From Ostrinia nubilalis (Eukaryota > Arthropoda > Insecta > Lepidoptera > Crambidae), in assembly GCF_963855985.1 (NCBI RefSeq), contig NC_087092.1, forward strand, positions 5,456,001-5,520,000: DNA of 64,000 nucleotides. The letters run 5' to 3'. The translations under genes and the position numbers were made by a program. Below are positions 53,551 through 64,000 of the stretch, piece by piece (position 1 is the stretch's first letter; each line of letters starts with the position of its first letter). The notes under the pieces are model-generated. The model ran no database searches, was not told the DNA's origin, and saw only the letters and a program-made list of their open reading frames with translations.

Positions 53551-54500
53551 TACTTGATTTATTTCCTATAGTCTATCCAATATAGCTTGATTAGAATGAC
53601 GGCTGTCAAACGAATGTGACTAGTGCTGTGTATGTTTCGTACGGTTCACATAGATGTATCGATAAGTTTTCGAAAAAATGATATAAAAAAATGCACCCAA
53701 TTTTTCTTCATATCTTTATTCATAAAAATGACAATTATGATTTAAATTTAAAGACAGTAAAATTTAAAATTCATGTCAAGGGTGTACAACCTAAGTCGTA
53801 GTCATTATCATCAGTGTTCTTCAGTGGTTTTTTCCTCTCGCTAGAGGGCGGTGGGCATCTCTTCTAGAGCAACGGTGCTATGAATACCCAAAAAAATACC
53901 GGTGATTGATTTCCGATGTTTGATTATTTAAGAATGAAATGTTTTTTGGTTTTTAATAGTGAACATTTAGAAAAATGTATAACTTGACTTAAATATGTTA
54001 AAAAATTAGAAAAAAAATTTGTTAAATAATTAGTTTTAATTTATATGACATTTGTCGATATGTCCCAACACTAACATTTTTGAAACTCGAGATAACCTTG
54101 TAGAGACGTCGTTAATACTCTAGCTTGATTTTTATAATTTCGAATTACTACTTAGGGGGCGTCCATAAATTACGTGAGGCTTTTAGGGGGGGGAGGGGGT
54201 CGACGAAAACCTCACTAAATCTCACGTGGGGGAGAGGAGGGGTCTCGGAAAATATCACGTAATTTTTCCCGCAAGAAATAGAGTAAAATTGCCAGAAAAC
54301 TAGGTTATTGAAGTAAAAAAAATGTTTTTTTATGATGATAATGACAATTTATTCCAAACCGTCTAATCAAATTAAACTAAAAATGGCTCCATCTGCATTT
54401 GTGAACACTAAAGATGCAGAATAAATGTCGAAATTAAGAAAATTCGAAATTAAAAAAAAAATGTCATCGGCATCGCTATTGCGTAAAAAATTGGCCAAGT

Positions 54501-55410
54501 GTGTGTCGTGCCACGCGCAGTATAGGGTTCCGTAGTTGTCTGTCGTTACCACAATATATTTCAGAAGCAAGCAATTACTTCATCTAAAGTCACTTTTCAT
54601 GCTCCGAGAGGCAACTTTTGCGATGCCTGCCGATGACGTCATACGTAATGCCGATCAGTGGACGCAGTCCGGCGCTCGCTTTGCATTGTTCTTCATCGCT
54701 TTCCTCCATTCTTCTCACAGAGTCCACACGTGCGTTCACTATGAAAATCCGAATGAACTGGCATCGTCAATCCGTATGCTGGCACTCACCGTCGATAATC
54801 CGTACGCTGCCGGTACAGTGGACGCACTATGAAACATTTATCCGTTTTGTACGATGCGTCCGTTGCGTACGATACCGACAAGTGGACGCTTAGCTTTAGG
54901 GTTCCTTGTCAGGACTACGGAACCCTAAAAAGTGTCATACATACGTATGAAAATATTATGTATAGATGAACTACACTGAAATGTCCCACCGACGACATTG
55001 ACAGCAGGGCGCCACCATCTTCGTGCAACTACATGGTTTCCACCGTGGCAAAAGTCGGAACTAGCGATCCGCTATTGACGGTGGCCCCCCTGTCAGTGTC
55101 AAATAAAGGACAGTTCAGTGTAGTTCATCTATATTCGTAGTTAAAGTAACCAATAGTCAAATTTGACAGATGTCAAATGACAAGTGGTTAAATAACAGAA
55201 AAAAATGATTTTATAACAATGTTTAACTTGACTTTTAGTACATTTTTTAACTATTAGTTTTCATTTTATTAATATTTAACCATTAGTAGCAAAATTTAAC
55301 AATTAGTAATTTTAACTATGAATCACAAAACTGGTACTAGGTTGAAGCAATTGCTTGTCTTACTAAACGATGGGAAGCTACGGAACCCTGCACTGCGCGT
55401 GGCACGACAC
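54501..55410. mobile_element. Inner TIR pair with AGGGTTCCGTAG core
   Basis: GTCGTGCCACGCGCAG followed by TATAGGGTTCCGTAG (54505-54535) mirrors CTACGGAACCCTGCACTGCG then CGTGGCACGACAC (55379-55410). A short AGGGTTCC...GGAACCCT hairpin lies at 54898-54926, probably the end of another unit. AGGGTTCCGTA is a widespread lepidopteran MITE motif as far as I know. Confidence 0.7.
54963..55131. mobile_element. TAGATGAAC-family MITE, complete copy
   Basis: TAGATGAACTACACTGAA mirrors TTCAGTGTAGTTCATCTA, with TA on both sides (54961-54962, 55132-55133). The 169-bp palindromic element includes TCCCACCGACGACATTGACA facing the CCCCCCTGTCAGTGTC region. The partial copy at 42374-42486 is in the same orientation. 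Confidence 0.85.
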
Positions 55411-55809
55411 TGGGTTACTGATTTTTTCATATAAATCTAATAGACTCGAAGCATAGGCAATGCAAAATAGGCATTTTATTAAATATCACGTGAGATTAGG
55501 GGGGTGGGGGAGGGGGTCAGGCAAAATCTCACCAAATCTCACCAAGGGGGGCGGGGGGGTTGAAAAATGGCCAAAATTGTCTCACGTAATTTATGGACGC
55601 CCCCTTATTGGTGTAATTTAACGCTGCATTTACACGAAATTAACATTTTTATTGGAAGCACTGTCGTCGAAAATATTGTTTGTAGGTCAGACGTGAATTA
55701 TTTCTTGTCCGCCAATATTTAGCTCTCATTGATCGCTACTACAAAGTTATGTCGTTACTTTTGATGGCAGCTGTCATTCTAATCAAGCTATATTGGATAG
55801 ACTATAGTA

Positions 55810-57000
55810 TTTTATTTACATAAATTCAACTGTACTCTATAACAAGAAACATTAAATAATTTAACGGCATAATGTTACACCAAAAGAGACAAATTCGATA
55901 TTTAGAAGCTTTCAGCGACACCATAAATTTATTGAAATGTGTCAGTGGATTTCCAATTACAGCTGTCTTTGTTCATCCAAATAGGTTCCAGCTCTATAAT
56001 ACCTTCATGTTTATAATAATATTTGCGGAATTCAATATTTCAAACCTATTTACCAATGCTATGTTCCTGGAATCCTTAACAAAGGATTGTCGGAAAAGCG
56101 ATACAGCTTTATCATTCAATACCCCCAGTTTTAGGGAAATGTAGGTAATATTTTCGTGGAAAATCGTTATGTTAGGACTAGGTGTTAGGTGTTATTGTTT
56201 ATTATGTATTTGGTAGTTTCATATTATTATGTATTATTTGTTTCAATGGTATCGCTTTCTCTAGTTATTCTATCGGTACTTAAAGATAGCTAGGTATTTT
56301 TGCTGAAATCCTGGATTTATCTGCTTATATGGAGACAGTGGTACATATTGATGAACAAATTGAAATGCAGAAAACGAGAGGTATTTTTCATGGATACCAG
56401 ATTTCTGCTCAAGATTTATAATTTAACGACGTTTTTTTCATAGACTTTTATTATTTTTATCTTATTATCTTTTATGACTATATCTAAGGCAACATTTGGC
56501 CAGGTCCATTTACCTCACCTCAGTTCGATAGTAGAATAGTATCTTGAATTTCCAATATGTGAACAAGTTACAACATGTTACAATGTATCAGAAATTCCTC
56601 TACTGTCTCGTTTCTGTTGTGACTTAGGCCTGATCCAGGAGGTTACCTGATTACTTGTGGAATCTTCGAGACTTTGAAATTTACGAGGCCGTAAACTTTT
56701 GGTGCTTCAAGAGAATTGTAGTACTACGGTAACTTATCTCAACGCTTTTATGGCACACGAGTAAATAATGCCTCGGGAGATTAAATTCCAACCGCATGGA
56801 CTTTAATGTCATCGTGTAACAAGTCCTTTAGTGTCTTTGGGTGAATGAGGACCTCGTAAAGTTGAAGTGCCATAGTTTTAGCGTTATTTCAATCAATTGT
56901 TTGCTTCCGTGGACTACTGTTTGTTTATATTTTTAGTCTTCTTGAATTATCTTTGTGTTCAGTAAAGTTCCTTCAAATGAATAAAGACAAAGATGTAGGG
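55810..57000. other. Gap without recognisable gene
   Basis: AT-rich. The 90-residue frame at 55872-56144 has no motif I recognise and starts close to the element boundary. Confidence 0.4.
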
Positions 57001-57004
57001 TAGT

Positions 57005-57140
57005 ATCAAAGATCGATACGGGACTATTCCCACCTCTCGTTCCCACCGCTGCAACTTCTGTGTAGTCAGGATCTATAGCTTGACCGCCAATAAAAACCCA
57101 GCAAGTGAAGGTCAAGTTTATCATGGGGATCAAAGATCGA
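57005..57140 (+). repeat. Dispersed repeat, copy of the block near 15785
   Basis: GGGACTATTCCCACCTCTCG, TCCCACCGCTGCAACTTCTG and CCCAGCAAGTGAAGGTCAAG match, in order, the shorter copy at 15785-15870. Class unknown. Confidence 0.55.
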
Positions 57141-59275
57141 TAGGAAAAACAATTCTTGAACAAAACTGCTCCTAGAAACACGGTATTAGAGGACCACTGC
57201 CGGCAGAATACAATAATAGTAAATACATCAATAATTTTATAATCAACCAATAATTACTAAAAAAGAATCAATTACCTACTCAAGGAAAGGACCTTGAAAT
57301 TCAAATTGTCAACATTAATTATCAAGACAAGAACTTCAAATAATATCCTCATCAGATACGTTTGTGAAACGCTATATCGCTGCTATATCTCTGTGTAATG
57401 AATAAATATCGTCCCACACGCACGCTCACATAATTACGTTTCTTAATTAACGCATTACCGAGCCAAATGGAATGTTTGTCTTGTCCGTATTTGTCTTTGG
57501 TGATACTTAAGTAATGAATACGTTTTTCTGGACTATAGAAATATACGTTGACACTGGCTATTATTATCACCTTTTACACACTATTATTAATAAATTAGCG
57601 TCTGTAAATGAACTCATAAAAATCATGTGTCACTTACGAGTGTATATCATAGTTGTGACAAACAAAGGTACTATTGCACAACACGTCCAAGCGCGAATCA
57701 GCGCTGAAAAAGTTGCGCAAGATCACGCTCAATTCGGCTCCTTAAGGTAATACATAGCCTGGGGACCGTTATAGGCAGCGTGACATAGAATAAGCATTGC
57801 GCGTGTATTGAGGGACAATTTATTCATCAAAGGCAAATATCGCCATTTTGTAAAGTCCCTCCACGTGTACAATTTGGTATGGCCGTCACGGTGTTTCGAT
57901 TTTATTTGCCTTAATGCCTTTCAGTCCGTCGTTTATTCCGACCTAATGTTTTAGTCAAAAGCATCACTGTATTCAAATATTCAGGCCTACTCTGCCGAAT
58001 TAGGGCAGTACGTAGAATCGACTCCTTTAGACAATAGAAATCGATTTCTCGGCCTTTGTGCCCAAGTAAAGGCAAGTTAGGCCCATGTTTCAGTATTCCT
58101 AGAAACAGAACTGGGCCTAGAATTTAATCTAGCTGTGGCTAAAGAGATACGATATTCGATTGCCATTCACAGTCTCGCCTAGACTAGACATAATCAAATT
58201 GTAAACTTGTAGGGTTAAAGATCATTAATAGTTTGGGTTTTGAATGATATTGTATTTCACAGTACTTTAAAAATACAGCACAGATTGGAAAAAAATGCAC
58301 TACAATATTTTCAGACGATAGTATCAACTTAAATTTTCCTATTAAAATGTTCTAAACCAGTCTCTCAGAACTTGCTATATTGTGTAATACAGTATACAGT
58401 AAAATTAATAATTCATCTATCCTAACCAAATCAAACTTCTTCATAAATCCAGATGTCAAAGGCAAAAAGTAATATTCATCAATATTGTGTTTGCCCCGAA
58501 TTTGTCGATAGAAAAAGCGACCAAACACACGCGTTACTTATTTGTGTCTTTCGCGGTAACTTCTGAACAAAGGCAATAAAGAAGTAATGATTTGTGTATT
58601 ATTACGACTGTGGCGGCCTAAAATATCACCCACTGAGGTTGGTTAGCTTTGTCACGTTAATTGTCATTAGGTTCACGTTTCTTTTATTACAAGGAAAAGG
58701 ATTTTTATTTCTATTTCAGTCCTTATTTTCCTTCCTTTTCTTTTATGCTGTCGCTACAGTTTGCATTGAAGTCTAAAATAACTGTTTACTAGTTAGACAA
58801 GCTTTTACAAAATTAGTCTGATCTTATAGAACTGAATTGTATAGTACGTATCGTTACCAGACTTTCATTTTAAATGCATAAAAATACGTCATTTGTAACC
58901 ATAATAATTATTAGATCATAAAATTAGGATCCCTAAAATATAACACTAGTGTCGAGGAAGCTAGTTCAAGCTAGTACCGTCCTTCTTGGGGTACGTAGTC
59001 ATTGAAAATGTCGCTCAAAACTCGAACAACCTCGTGTTAAATTTTAAATTTTGGTGTAGTGTGGCCGCACTACACCCCTATAAACAAAAGAGGTTGCCTC
59101 AAACCGACAACAAGCACAAAGTTTCGCAACAGATGTTATTCATCACTGCCGCAACTGTCGTAAACTCGAGATTCATAACCGGCACGTAGCGACAGCGAAA
59201 TAGGGTATACGTAAAGGTGTACGCAGACGAGGAACATTTGGCCACAGAGGACAAAAACCCCTGAATAGTGAAATG
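57141..59275. other. Gap without recognisable gene
   Basis: AT-rich with short motif-free frames. No element ends noticed. Confidence 0.4.
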
Positions 59276-59283
59276 AGATTTTC

Positions 59284-59445
59284 AGACAAATGACGTCCAC
59301 TGCTGGACGAAGGATTTCCACAACGACCGCTCCTGCGCTGCCCACATTCATGTGCTTCCCGCGACCTTCACCATCGTCGTACCATCTAATCGGCTGCCTA
59401 ATCTAACTTTTATGCCCCAACGGTCATCAGCTCTACGAGTGTTTT
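59284..59445 (-). mobile_element. RTE LINE 3'-end fragment
   Basis: ATGACGTCCACTGCTGGACG, AAGGATTTCCACAACGACCG and TTCCCGCGACCTTCACCATC follow the same order as the inverted 3' piece at 11240-11440. It is diverged with internal deletions and has no tail. Confidence 0.65.
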
Positions 59446-61670
59446 GTCTTGAGATACTTTAGTATTTCAGATGTGAATGTGTCGCAGATTACGTCGTGAA
59501 AGAAATGTTAGCTGTTCTCGACTTGCCACGAACTCGATATGCACACCTTCTTCTATAATTTGATAATTTGTTGTCCTGAAATGTAGTGAAGCGCAGGAGT
59601 TGACGCTAATATTCTAAGATTACGCTAGCTTAAGTTCGCTGTGTTCTTTGCTGGTCCTGTCACGTTACTTCTATTTTTGTCTCCCGTACTTTTGCCTAGT
59701 CCGGTCTCTTGGCGTTCACGATTATTTGGGGCTCTTTTTGCACGGGGTACTTTCAGTCCTCTGTGTGCGTTATTGATGGACAAAAATGGTCCTATCGTGG
59801 ATAGTACCTCGTCTGCAACACCCTTACACGCGGAATCCGTTTCAGGGTTGATCAGTTATGAGCATGTTCATTTGACATCTATTTTTAGCTTTTGTGAGTA
59901 AATCACTGAATATGTATTATTTTATACACGTGTATACTCGTACTTTATGAATAAAAGTCAAGTCACGTTCTCTTCTGATACGTTTTAAGAGGTAATGTGG
60001 AAATGTATTCCCCTGTTTACTTGTGCTAATGGAAATACAATGTTTTTGTTAGAATCCTACTTTTCTTTATGTTAGTTATTGTTAGAGCTCAAAAATGATA
60101 AATTACGTAGCAACGAAATCATTTAAGAAATTTAAGCCAAGATCAATAAAAACCAAAGGGCATAGTTATAATCTTGGAAAAAATATAATTTAAAAATTAT
60201 AAAATCAGGCAAATACGATATAATATGTAGATAATTATGTAAAATTAGGCAGAGCTATAGTTGTTAGCGAAAGAGCAAAGACACGAAACAGGCAGTGAAA
60301 TAACATATTCTTCTTTTTCAGCACGCGCTTCCTCTTTAGGGAGAATACAAAAACAACTTACTATGAAATATTGCAGTAATCATTCATCATTTTCTGGGTA
60401 TGGCCTTTAGCGTAATAACGACAGTAAAAAAAAAATACAAACTTGGGTAAGCGACTTACAAATAAAAGTTTAAAAACGAGACATTCTACCTTCACTCGAA
60501 GACTACTTTAGCAAGGAGCGTCATAAAGTTAATTGGCAAAATAAATTAAAAATTATCAACAACAGCAGCCCATTAGTTAGAAGAAATTGGTTCATAAATA
60601 TTAAAGAGGGTTTTAAGCTTAATAATGTACGCGGTTTGTTCTATGTAAATTGGGCTTTTTAAACTTCTTTTGCAATTTCTCGAGTTATTCAAGACTTCTG
60701 AAGTTTTTTTTAAATAAATATTAATGCTCTATAAGTTTTTATTACATTATTTTAATTGAGTCTCTTCAAGTAGGTATACTTATTTTCCCACCAATTAAAG
60801 TGGCTTGTTTATGTTTATTCTAGTGACCATAAACGTGCCTGATAGTGAAAAGTGACAGAAAACCTGGAAAAATATCATTAATTATGAAATATTCAAATCA
60901 GATGATTGACGTAGTTCTGAGGCAACCACAGAGGTAACAAATTACAAATACATAAATATAACAACCGAACGAGAAACTTGAAATAATATATAGGTTGTAT
61001 AAAAATACAGAAATAAGTAAGCATTTATTTACTCATAGGTACCTAGACACAAGAAGCACACACAAGCTTTCAGCCTCATCAAAAATGTAGACAGAATTTA
61101 ATGCTTTCTTGACAGTCATTCCAGTTCATTCATCACCCTTGAAGTGAATTAAATAAGAAGTGTTGATGGAACAACAATAAGACATCTTGAAGCTTCAATT
61201 CTCTTTGTACAAATGCGTAGTTCTAAGAATATTTTAAGTAAACAGAAGCTTCTCGAGTTGACGTAACACTTACGCGAAATTGTGTGAATCAACGTAGGTA
61301 TATTCTCGCCTTGTTAATGCGGTCCAGAGTACCCAAAACCCTGGATAATTTTAGTAGATTGAACAATATAACGGATTTGAAGACAAATCCCTGTAGAACG
61401 TTTATTAGTTGAGGGGGAACCCTAAAAAATTGACCCAATTTTCGTGGTTCAAGACCTAAGTTGTTAAGAAGCTTATCTGCCTCGGATTTCAACGAAATAT
61501 TCAAGAAAGTACAGTGGTTCAAATAATACTTGAGTGATTAAAAAAGTAGCGACATAATTTAATACATTTTTTAAAGATATTTTAGTTAAGTATTTCTAGG
61601 TACTTATTGCAAAAAATACTTATAGACCCGTTAACCCCTCGAACTAAGCTAAATATTATTATGCTTGTGT
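59446..61670. other. Long AT-rich gap
   Basis: The 86-residue frame at 59641-59901 is motif-free. No gene or element recognised. Confidence 0.4.
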
Positions 61671-61673
61671 TAT

Positions 61674-62285
61674 GAGTAAGTAAGTAAGTAAGTAAGTAAG
61701 CATTTATTTGCTGCACACAAAGTCACATACATAGTTCAACAAAATAACATAATACAATATTTAACATGCACATTCAAAAAAAAAAAAAAAAAATAAAATA
61801 AATAACAATGAGAAATGTTATGAAATGTGAGCAGAGTTGCGGCAGCAAAAGGTCTCCGTCTCAGCATGTGTCACAAGCTAATGCCTGGAAGCTGATTTTC
61901 AGACGGCGGCCGACGAAAGTGGAGAGCGGCGGTAATCGCCGCAGCAATTCGCAAGGGCATTAAAACACAAATGATAAATGATAAAGAAAAATTAAATAAA
62001 TAAAAAGTGAAAATTAGTTTAATGTCAAAATGATATATTAAATTATGTAAATTAGATGTCAGGAATAGGATTAGCAGGTCAGTATTATAAATAATGTCAA
62101 ATTAGAGGGGTCGACTATACCTGGCCATTAGAGATTTTTTGGAATGCCAGTATGTGCTTTTTAAGTTTACTTTTAAAAGTAAACTTGGTTATAGCTTGCC
62201 TAATGGGTGGTGGAAGGTTATTCCAGCACTTCGTAGCCAGGTACCTAAAACTTCCTCTAAAAGCAGCAGTTTTGTGCTGTGGTAT
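61674..62285 (-). mobile_element. 5'-truncated LINE with AAGT-repeat tail
   Basis: Read on the minus strand, the end of an ORF2 (62115-62285) is followed by a ~410-bp 3' UTR and a CTTA microsatellite tail (about 61677-61702). The body stops near 62285-62300, so this is a short insertion. The tail type suggests the CR1/I/Jockey-like groups with simple-repeat tails. Confidence 0.7.
62115..62285 (-). pseudogene. LINE ORF2 C-terminal fragment
   Basis: The minus strand encodes GSFRYLATKCWNNLPPPIRQ then AITKFTFKSKLKKHILAFQK and a stop. The W-N-x-L-P-x-x-I-R followed by F-K-x-K-L-K-K-H pattern is the usual end of LINE reverse transcriptases after the RT domain. About 57 codons remain, open but without catalytic domains. 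Confidence 0.75.
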
Positions 62286-62299
62286 GGAGTGTACCTACT

Positions 62300-63150
62300 A
62301 GACGTAGTTAAAATTATTGATGCTAAAATAATTATTCTTCGTTTGTTGGATCATTGGTTAATACAGTTCACAAATCGCTTTCATTGTATTAGCAAAAAAC
62401 TTGCTAAAAGTATACCAGATGTACCAGACTGTACCAGATTTACGTACAAAGTAATCCGCAGGCCACTCAGGGGTTAAATTAGGGACTAAACAGGTCAAGG
62501 CTCAGGCGTACACATTTTAATTTAGTTAGGGATTCGTAAATTTTGGGCTCTGGATAAATGATCAAGGGAAGTTCCTCTCAAGAATGTAGAACGAAGATCA
62601 ACTTGAGGCCTAAAAGTGATTGCTAGAATTTTAGAGGTAAAACTTTAAAGTTTTAACTTTATAAAACATAGAGTTATTTTTCATGTTAACTGCCTCTGCT
62701 ATCTAACTTTATAACCACCTTCAGACACATCAGACCCAAAGGTCGGGTTCAATTCCCTGTGGGAGCTAATGGTTGGTGGTAGGGCTTGATCTAAATCCAG
62801 TCTAGCCGCCACCACCTTCAAAACGTTGACTGAGGATTCCGGGTGAAGCTGGCTTCCACTTTCGATTGAAATACAGGCCAAGAGATTCCTCGTTATGGAT
62901 AAACAAAAGTTATGTCCCTTAATATACTTAAAACACAAGCATACTAGTTGCTTACTTTGGGGCTAGTTGGCGCTGTGTGAAATTGTTTATTTATTTCAGT
63001 ATGGACGACGTGTTTAACTAATAAGACAGTTTGTAACATGTTATAAGTAATTTGAACGCACCTTAACAGTGGTTTTGCTTAGATATCAAGTCATGAAAAC
63101 ACAGACCAACAACGTAGATTATCATGAAAAGTAGACATTGTAGGCTCACC
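62300..63150. other. Gap without recognisable gene
   Basis: At about 62735-62815 AAGGTCGGGTTCAATTCCCT with AAATCCAGTCTAGCCGCCAC looks like a dispersed lepidopteran repeat with a tRNA-like B-box, too short to classify. Confidence 0.4.
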
Positions 63151-63153
63151 TAG

Positions 63154-63355
63154 TGTTGGATTTATGGACGCATAAGAGAAACTTCTTACTAATTGTTTAT
63201 GGGCACTCTCGTCCTTGTCGCGTTTGTAAGAACTATTTATTAGTCCAAACAAATAAAGAAATTTTGACTTTTGACTTTTTTGACAAAATTTTCTCTCATA
63301 CCTATATTTTACAAAAATATAAAGTCTTCAAATTAAGCTTTGTTTAATTTCATCA
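63154..63355 (+). mobile_element. 5' LTR of a Ty1/copia retrotransposon
   Basis: It starts TGTTGGATTTATGG and ends TTTCATCA immediately before a copia-type primer-binding site, giving a 202-bp LTR with TG...CA ends. AATAAAG at about 63251 is a likely polyadenylation signal. The 3' LTR lies beyond the window, so the boundaries cannot be confirmed by comparison. Confidence 0.75.
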
Positions 63356-63370
63356 GGTTATGGGCCCAGA
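63356..63370 (+). other. Primer-binding site, internal initiator-tRNA-Met type
   Basis: GGTTATGGGCCCAG is complementary to the anticodon stem-loop of initiator tRNA-Met, the half-tRNA primer used by Drosophila copia (established knowledge). A second partial copy, GGTTATGGGCC, follows at about 63376-63386. Confidence 0.8.
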
Positions 63371-63499
63371 TCAGGTTATGGGCCGTCCCAAGCCTGCCGT
63401 TTAGTTTATTTTTGCATTTTGAAAAGTATTTTGTTTACTTAGGGCTCGGGAGTGATTTCTAGTTTTTCAGCTAATTTCATTGAAAATACGTACATAAAA

Positions 63500-64000
63500 A
63501 TGGCTGGAAGTAATTTAATGTCAATTGAAAAGCTGACGGGTCGCGAGAATTGGGCTGCTTGGAGTTTTGCAGTAAGAGCATACTTACAACTTGAAGATTT
63601 GTATGACTGCATTTTAAAAGAACCGGTGACCACTGACTCTAGCTCCGTAAAAAAAGACACCAAAGCCAAGTCAAAACTAATACTATTAGTTGACCCGATT
63701 TTGTATGTACATATTCAAGAAGCCCAAAATGCAAAACAGGTGTGGGATAATTTAGCAAAGGCTTTTGAAGACAGTGGCCTAAGTCGTAAAGTTGGCCTAT
63801 TACGAGATCTGATTAATACTGAAAATAGTTCTTCAGTAGAGGACTATGTAAACAAAGTTATGTCAGCGGCGCACAAACTAAGGAATATTAAATTCAATGT
63901 GGATGATGAGTGGTTGGGCACGTTGATGCTGGCAGGATTGCCAGAAATGTATAAGCCAATGATTATGGGCTTAGAGAGTTCCGGTATAAAGATTAGTGCT
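63500..64000 (+). CDS. Ty1/copia gag, N-terminal part (runs off window)
   Basis: The ORF opens at ATG 63500 about 145 nt after the LTR and remains open for 167 codons to the window edge. It begins MAGSNLMSIEKLTGRENWAA and contains W-x-x-W-x-F-x-V-R spacing (NWAAWSFAVRAYL), AKQVWDNLAKAFEDSG, and VEDYVNKVMSAAHKLRNI, features of copia-type gag polyproteins (UBN2-like gag fold). No zinc knuckle has been reached by residue 167; in this family it lies further on, before protease. Gag forms the particle that packages the element RNA. Whether the downstream pol is intact cannot be seen. The upstream PBS and LTR agree with this identity. Confidence 0.88.
   Translation, partial: MAGSNLMSIEKLTGRENWAAWSFAVRAYLQLEDLYDCILKEPVTTDSSSVKKDTKAKSKLILLVDPILYVHIQEAQNAKQVWDNLAKAFEDSGLSRKVGLLRDLINTENSSSVEDYVNKVMSAAHKLRNIKFNVDDEWLGTLMLAGLPEMYKPMIMGLESSGIKISA

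Larger units (their letters stand above)
54155..55604. mobile_element. TIR element with GGGGGCGTCC ends and TTA duplication
   Basis: GGGGGCGTCCATAAATTACG mirrors CGTAATTTATGGACGCCCCC, with TTA on both sides (54152-54154, 55605-55607). G-rich subterminal tracts (54183-54200, 55499-55560) are as in the relative at 3344-4702. The cargo is different: here it is other MITEs. Confidence 0.85.
53566..55807. mobile_element. Outer arms of a nested TIR-element stack
   Basis: CTATAGTCTATCCAATATAG and the following 25 bases (to 53610) are the near-perfect complement of 55761-55807 (ATTGGATAGACTATAG end). Between them lie at least three further inverted pairs, described separately. No coding capacity was recognised in the interior. 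Confidence 0.75.

Noticed and set aside
55872..56144. 90-residue plus-strand frame as a possible gene
   Set aside because: No motif recognised and no supporting structure; could not be separated from chance.
61777..61793. Poly(A) as the tail of a plus-strand retroposon
   Set aside because: It lies inside the 3' UTR of the minus-strand LINE whose tail is the AAGT repeat at 61677-61702.
62139..62477. 112-residue plus-strand frame
   Set aside because: Its first half is antisense to the LINE ORF2 fragment that reads convincingly on the minus strand.

Overview
The window looks like intergenic or deep intronic DNA from a lepidopteran (moth or butterfly) genome. The sequence is AT-rich and the repeats are ones I associate with Lepidoptera: RTE-type LINE 3' ends with a 'GTCCACTGCTGGAC' block, a Lep1-like Helitron ending CTAG, and many short TIR elements with TA or TWA target duplications. 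I could not recognise any host exon, tRNA, rRNA or other host gene. Every coding region I can support belongs to a retrotransposon.

Layout: 1-1850 featureless; 1853-3235 a 1.4 kb fold-back element; 3297-4771 a TIR element (GGGGCCGTCC ends) nested in another TIR element and carrying Helitron-like and tandem-repeat cargo; about 4990-9581 an apparently intact CR1-like LINE (ORF1 with a coiled coil and an SGNH-like domain, ORF2 with endonuclease and reverse transcriptase); 11218-12874 an RTE LINE copy with a 5' inversion inserted in a small MITE; 13.1-32.7 kb scattered MITEs, LINE tails and fold-backs, including a 967-bp element built from inverted arrays of ~140-bp units (16783-17749); 33756-35750 a higher-order tandem array alternating ~215-bp and ~350-bp units, each containing a MITE; 36-38.4 kb more MITEs; 41016-41205 a complete Helitron; 41288-42212 a TA-flanked element; about 42487-48026 a nearly full-length Jockey-clade LINE whose two ORFs are joined by a TAATG stop-start overlap and which ends in poly(A); 48.5-53 kb remnants; 53442-55807 TIR elements nested several deep; 61674-62285 a 5'-truncated LINE on the minus strand; 63154 to the window end, the 5' LTR, primer-binding site and start of gag of a Ty1/copia element that runs off the window.

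Functionally the window is a record of mobile-element activity. The autonomous coding capacity present is one CR1-like LINE, one Jockey LINE and the start of one copia element. The rest is non-autonomous: MITEs probably moved by Tc1/mariner-like (TA duplication) and PIF/Harbinger-like (TTA or TAA duplication) transposases that are not encoded here. The most unusual structures are the higher-order MITE array, the 140-bp periodic fold-back, the twin-primed RTE copy and the nested stack at 54-55.8 kb. Clade names and transposase assignments rest on motifs and target duplications read by eye. No database search was run.
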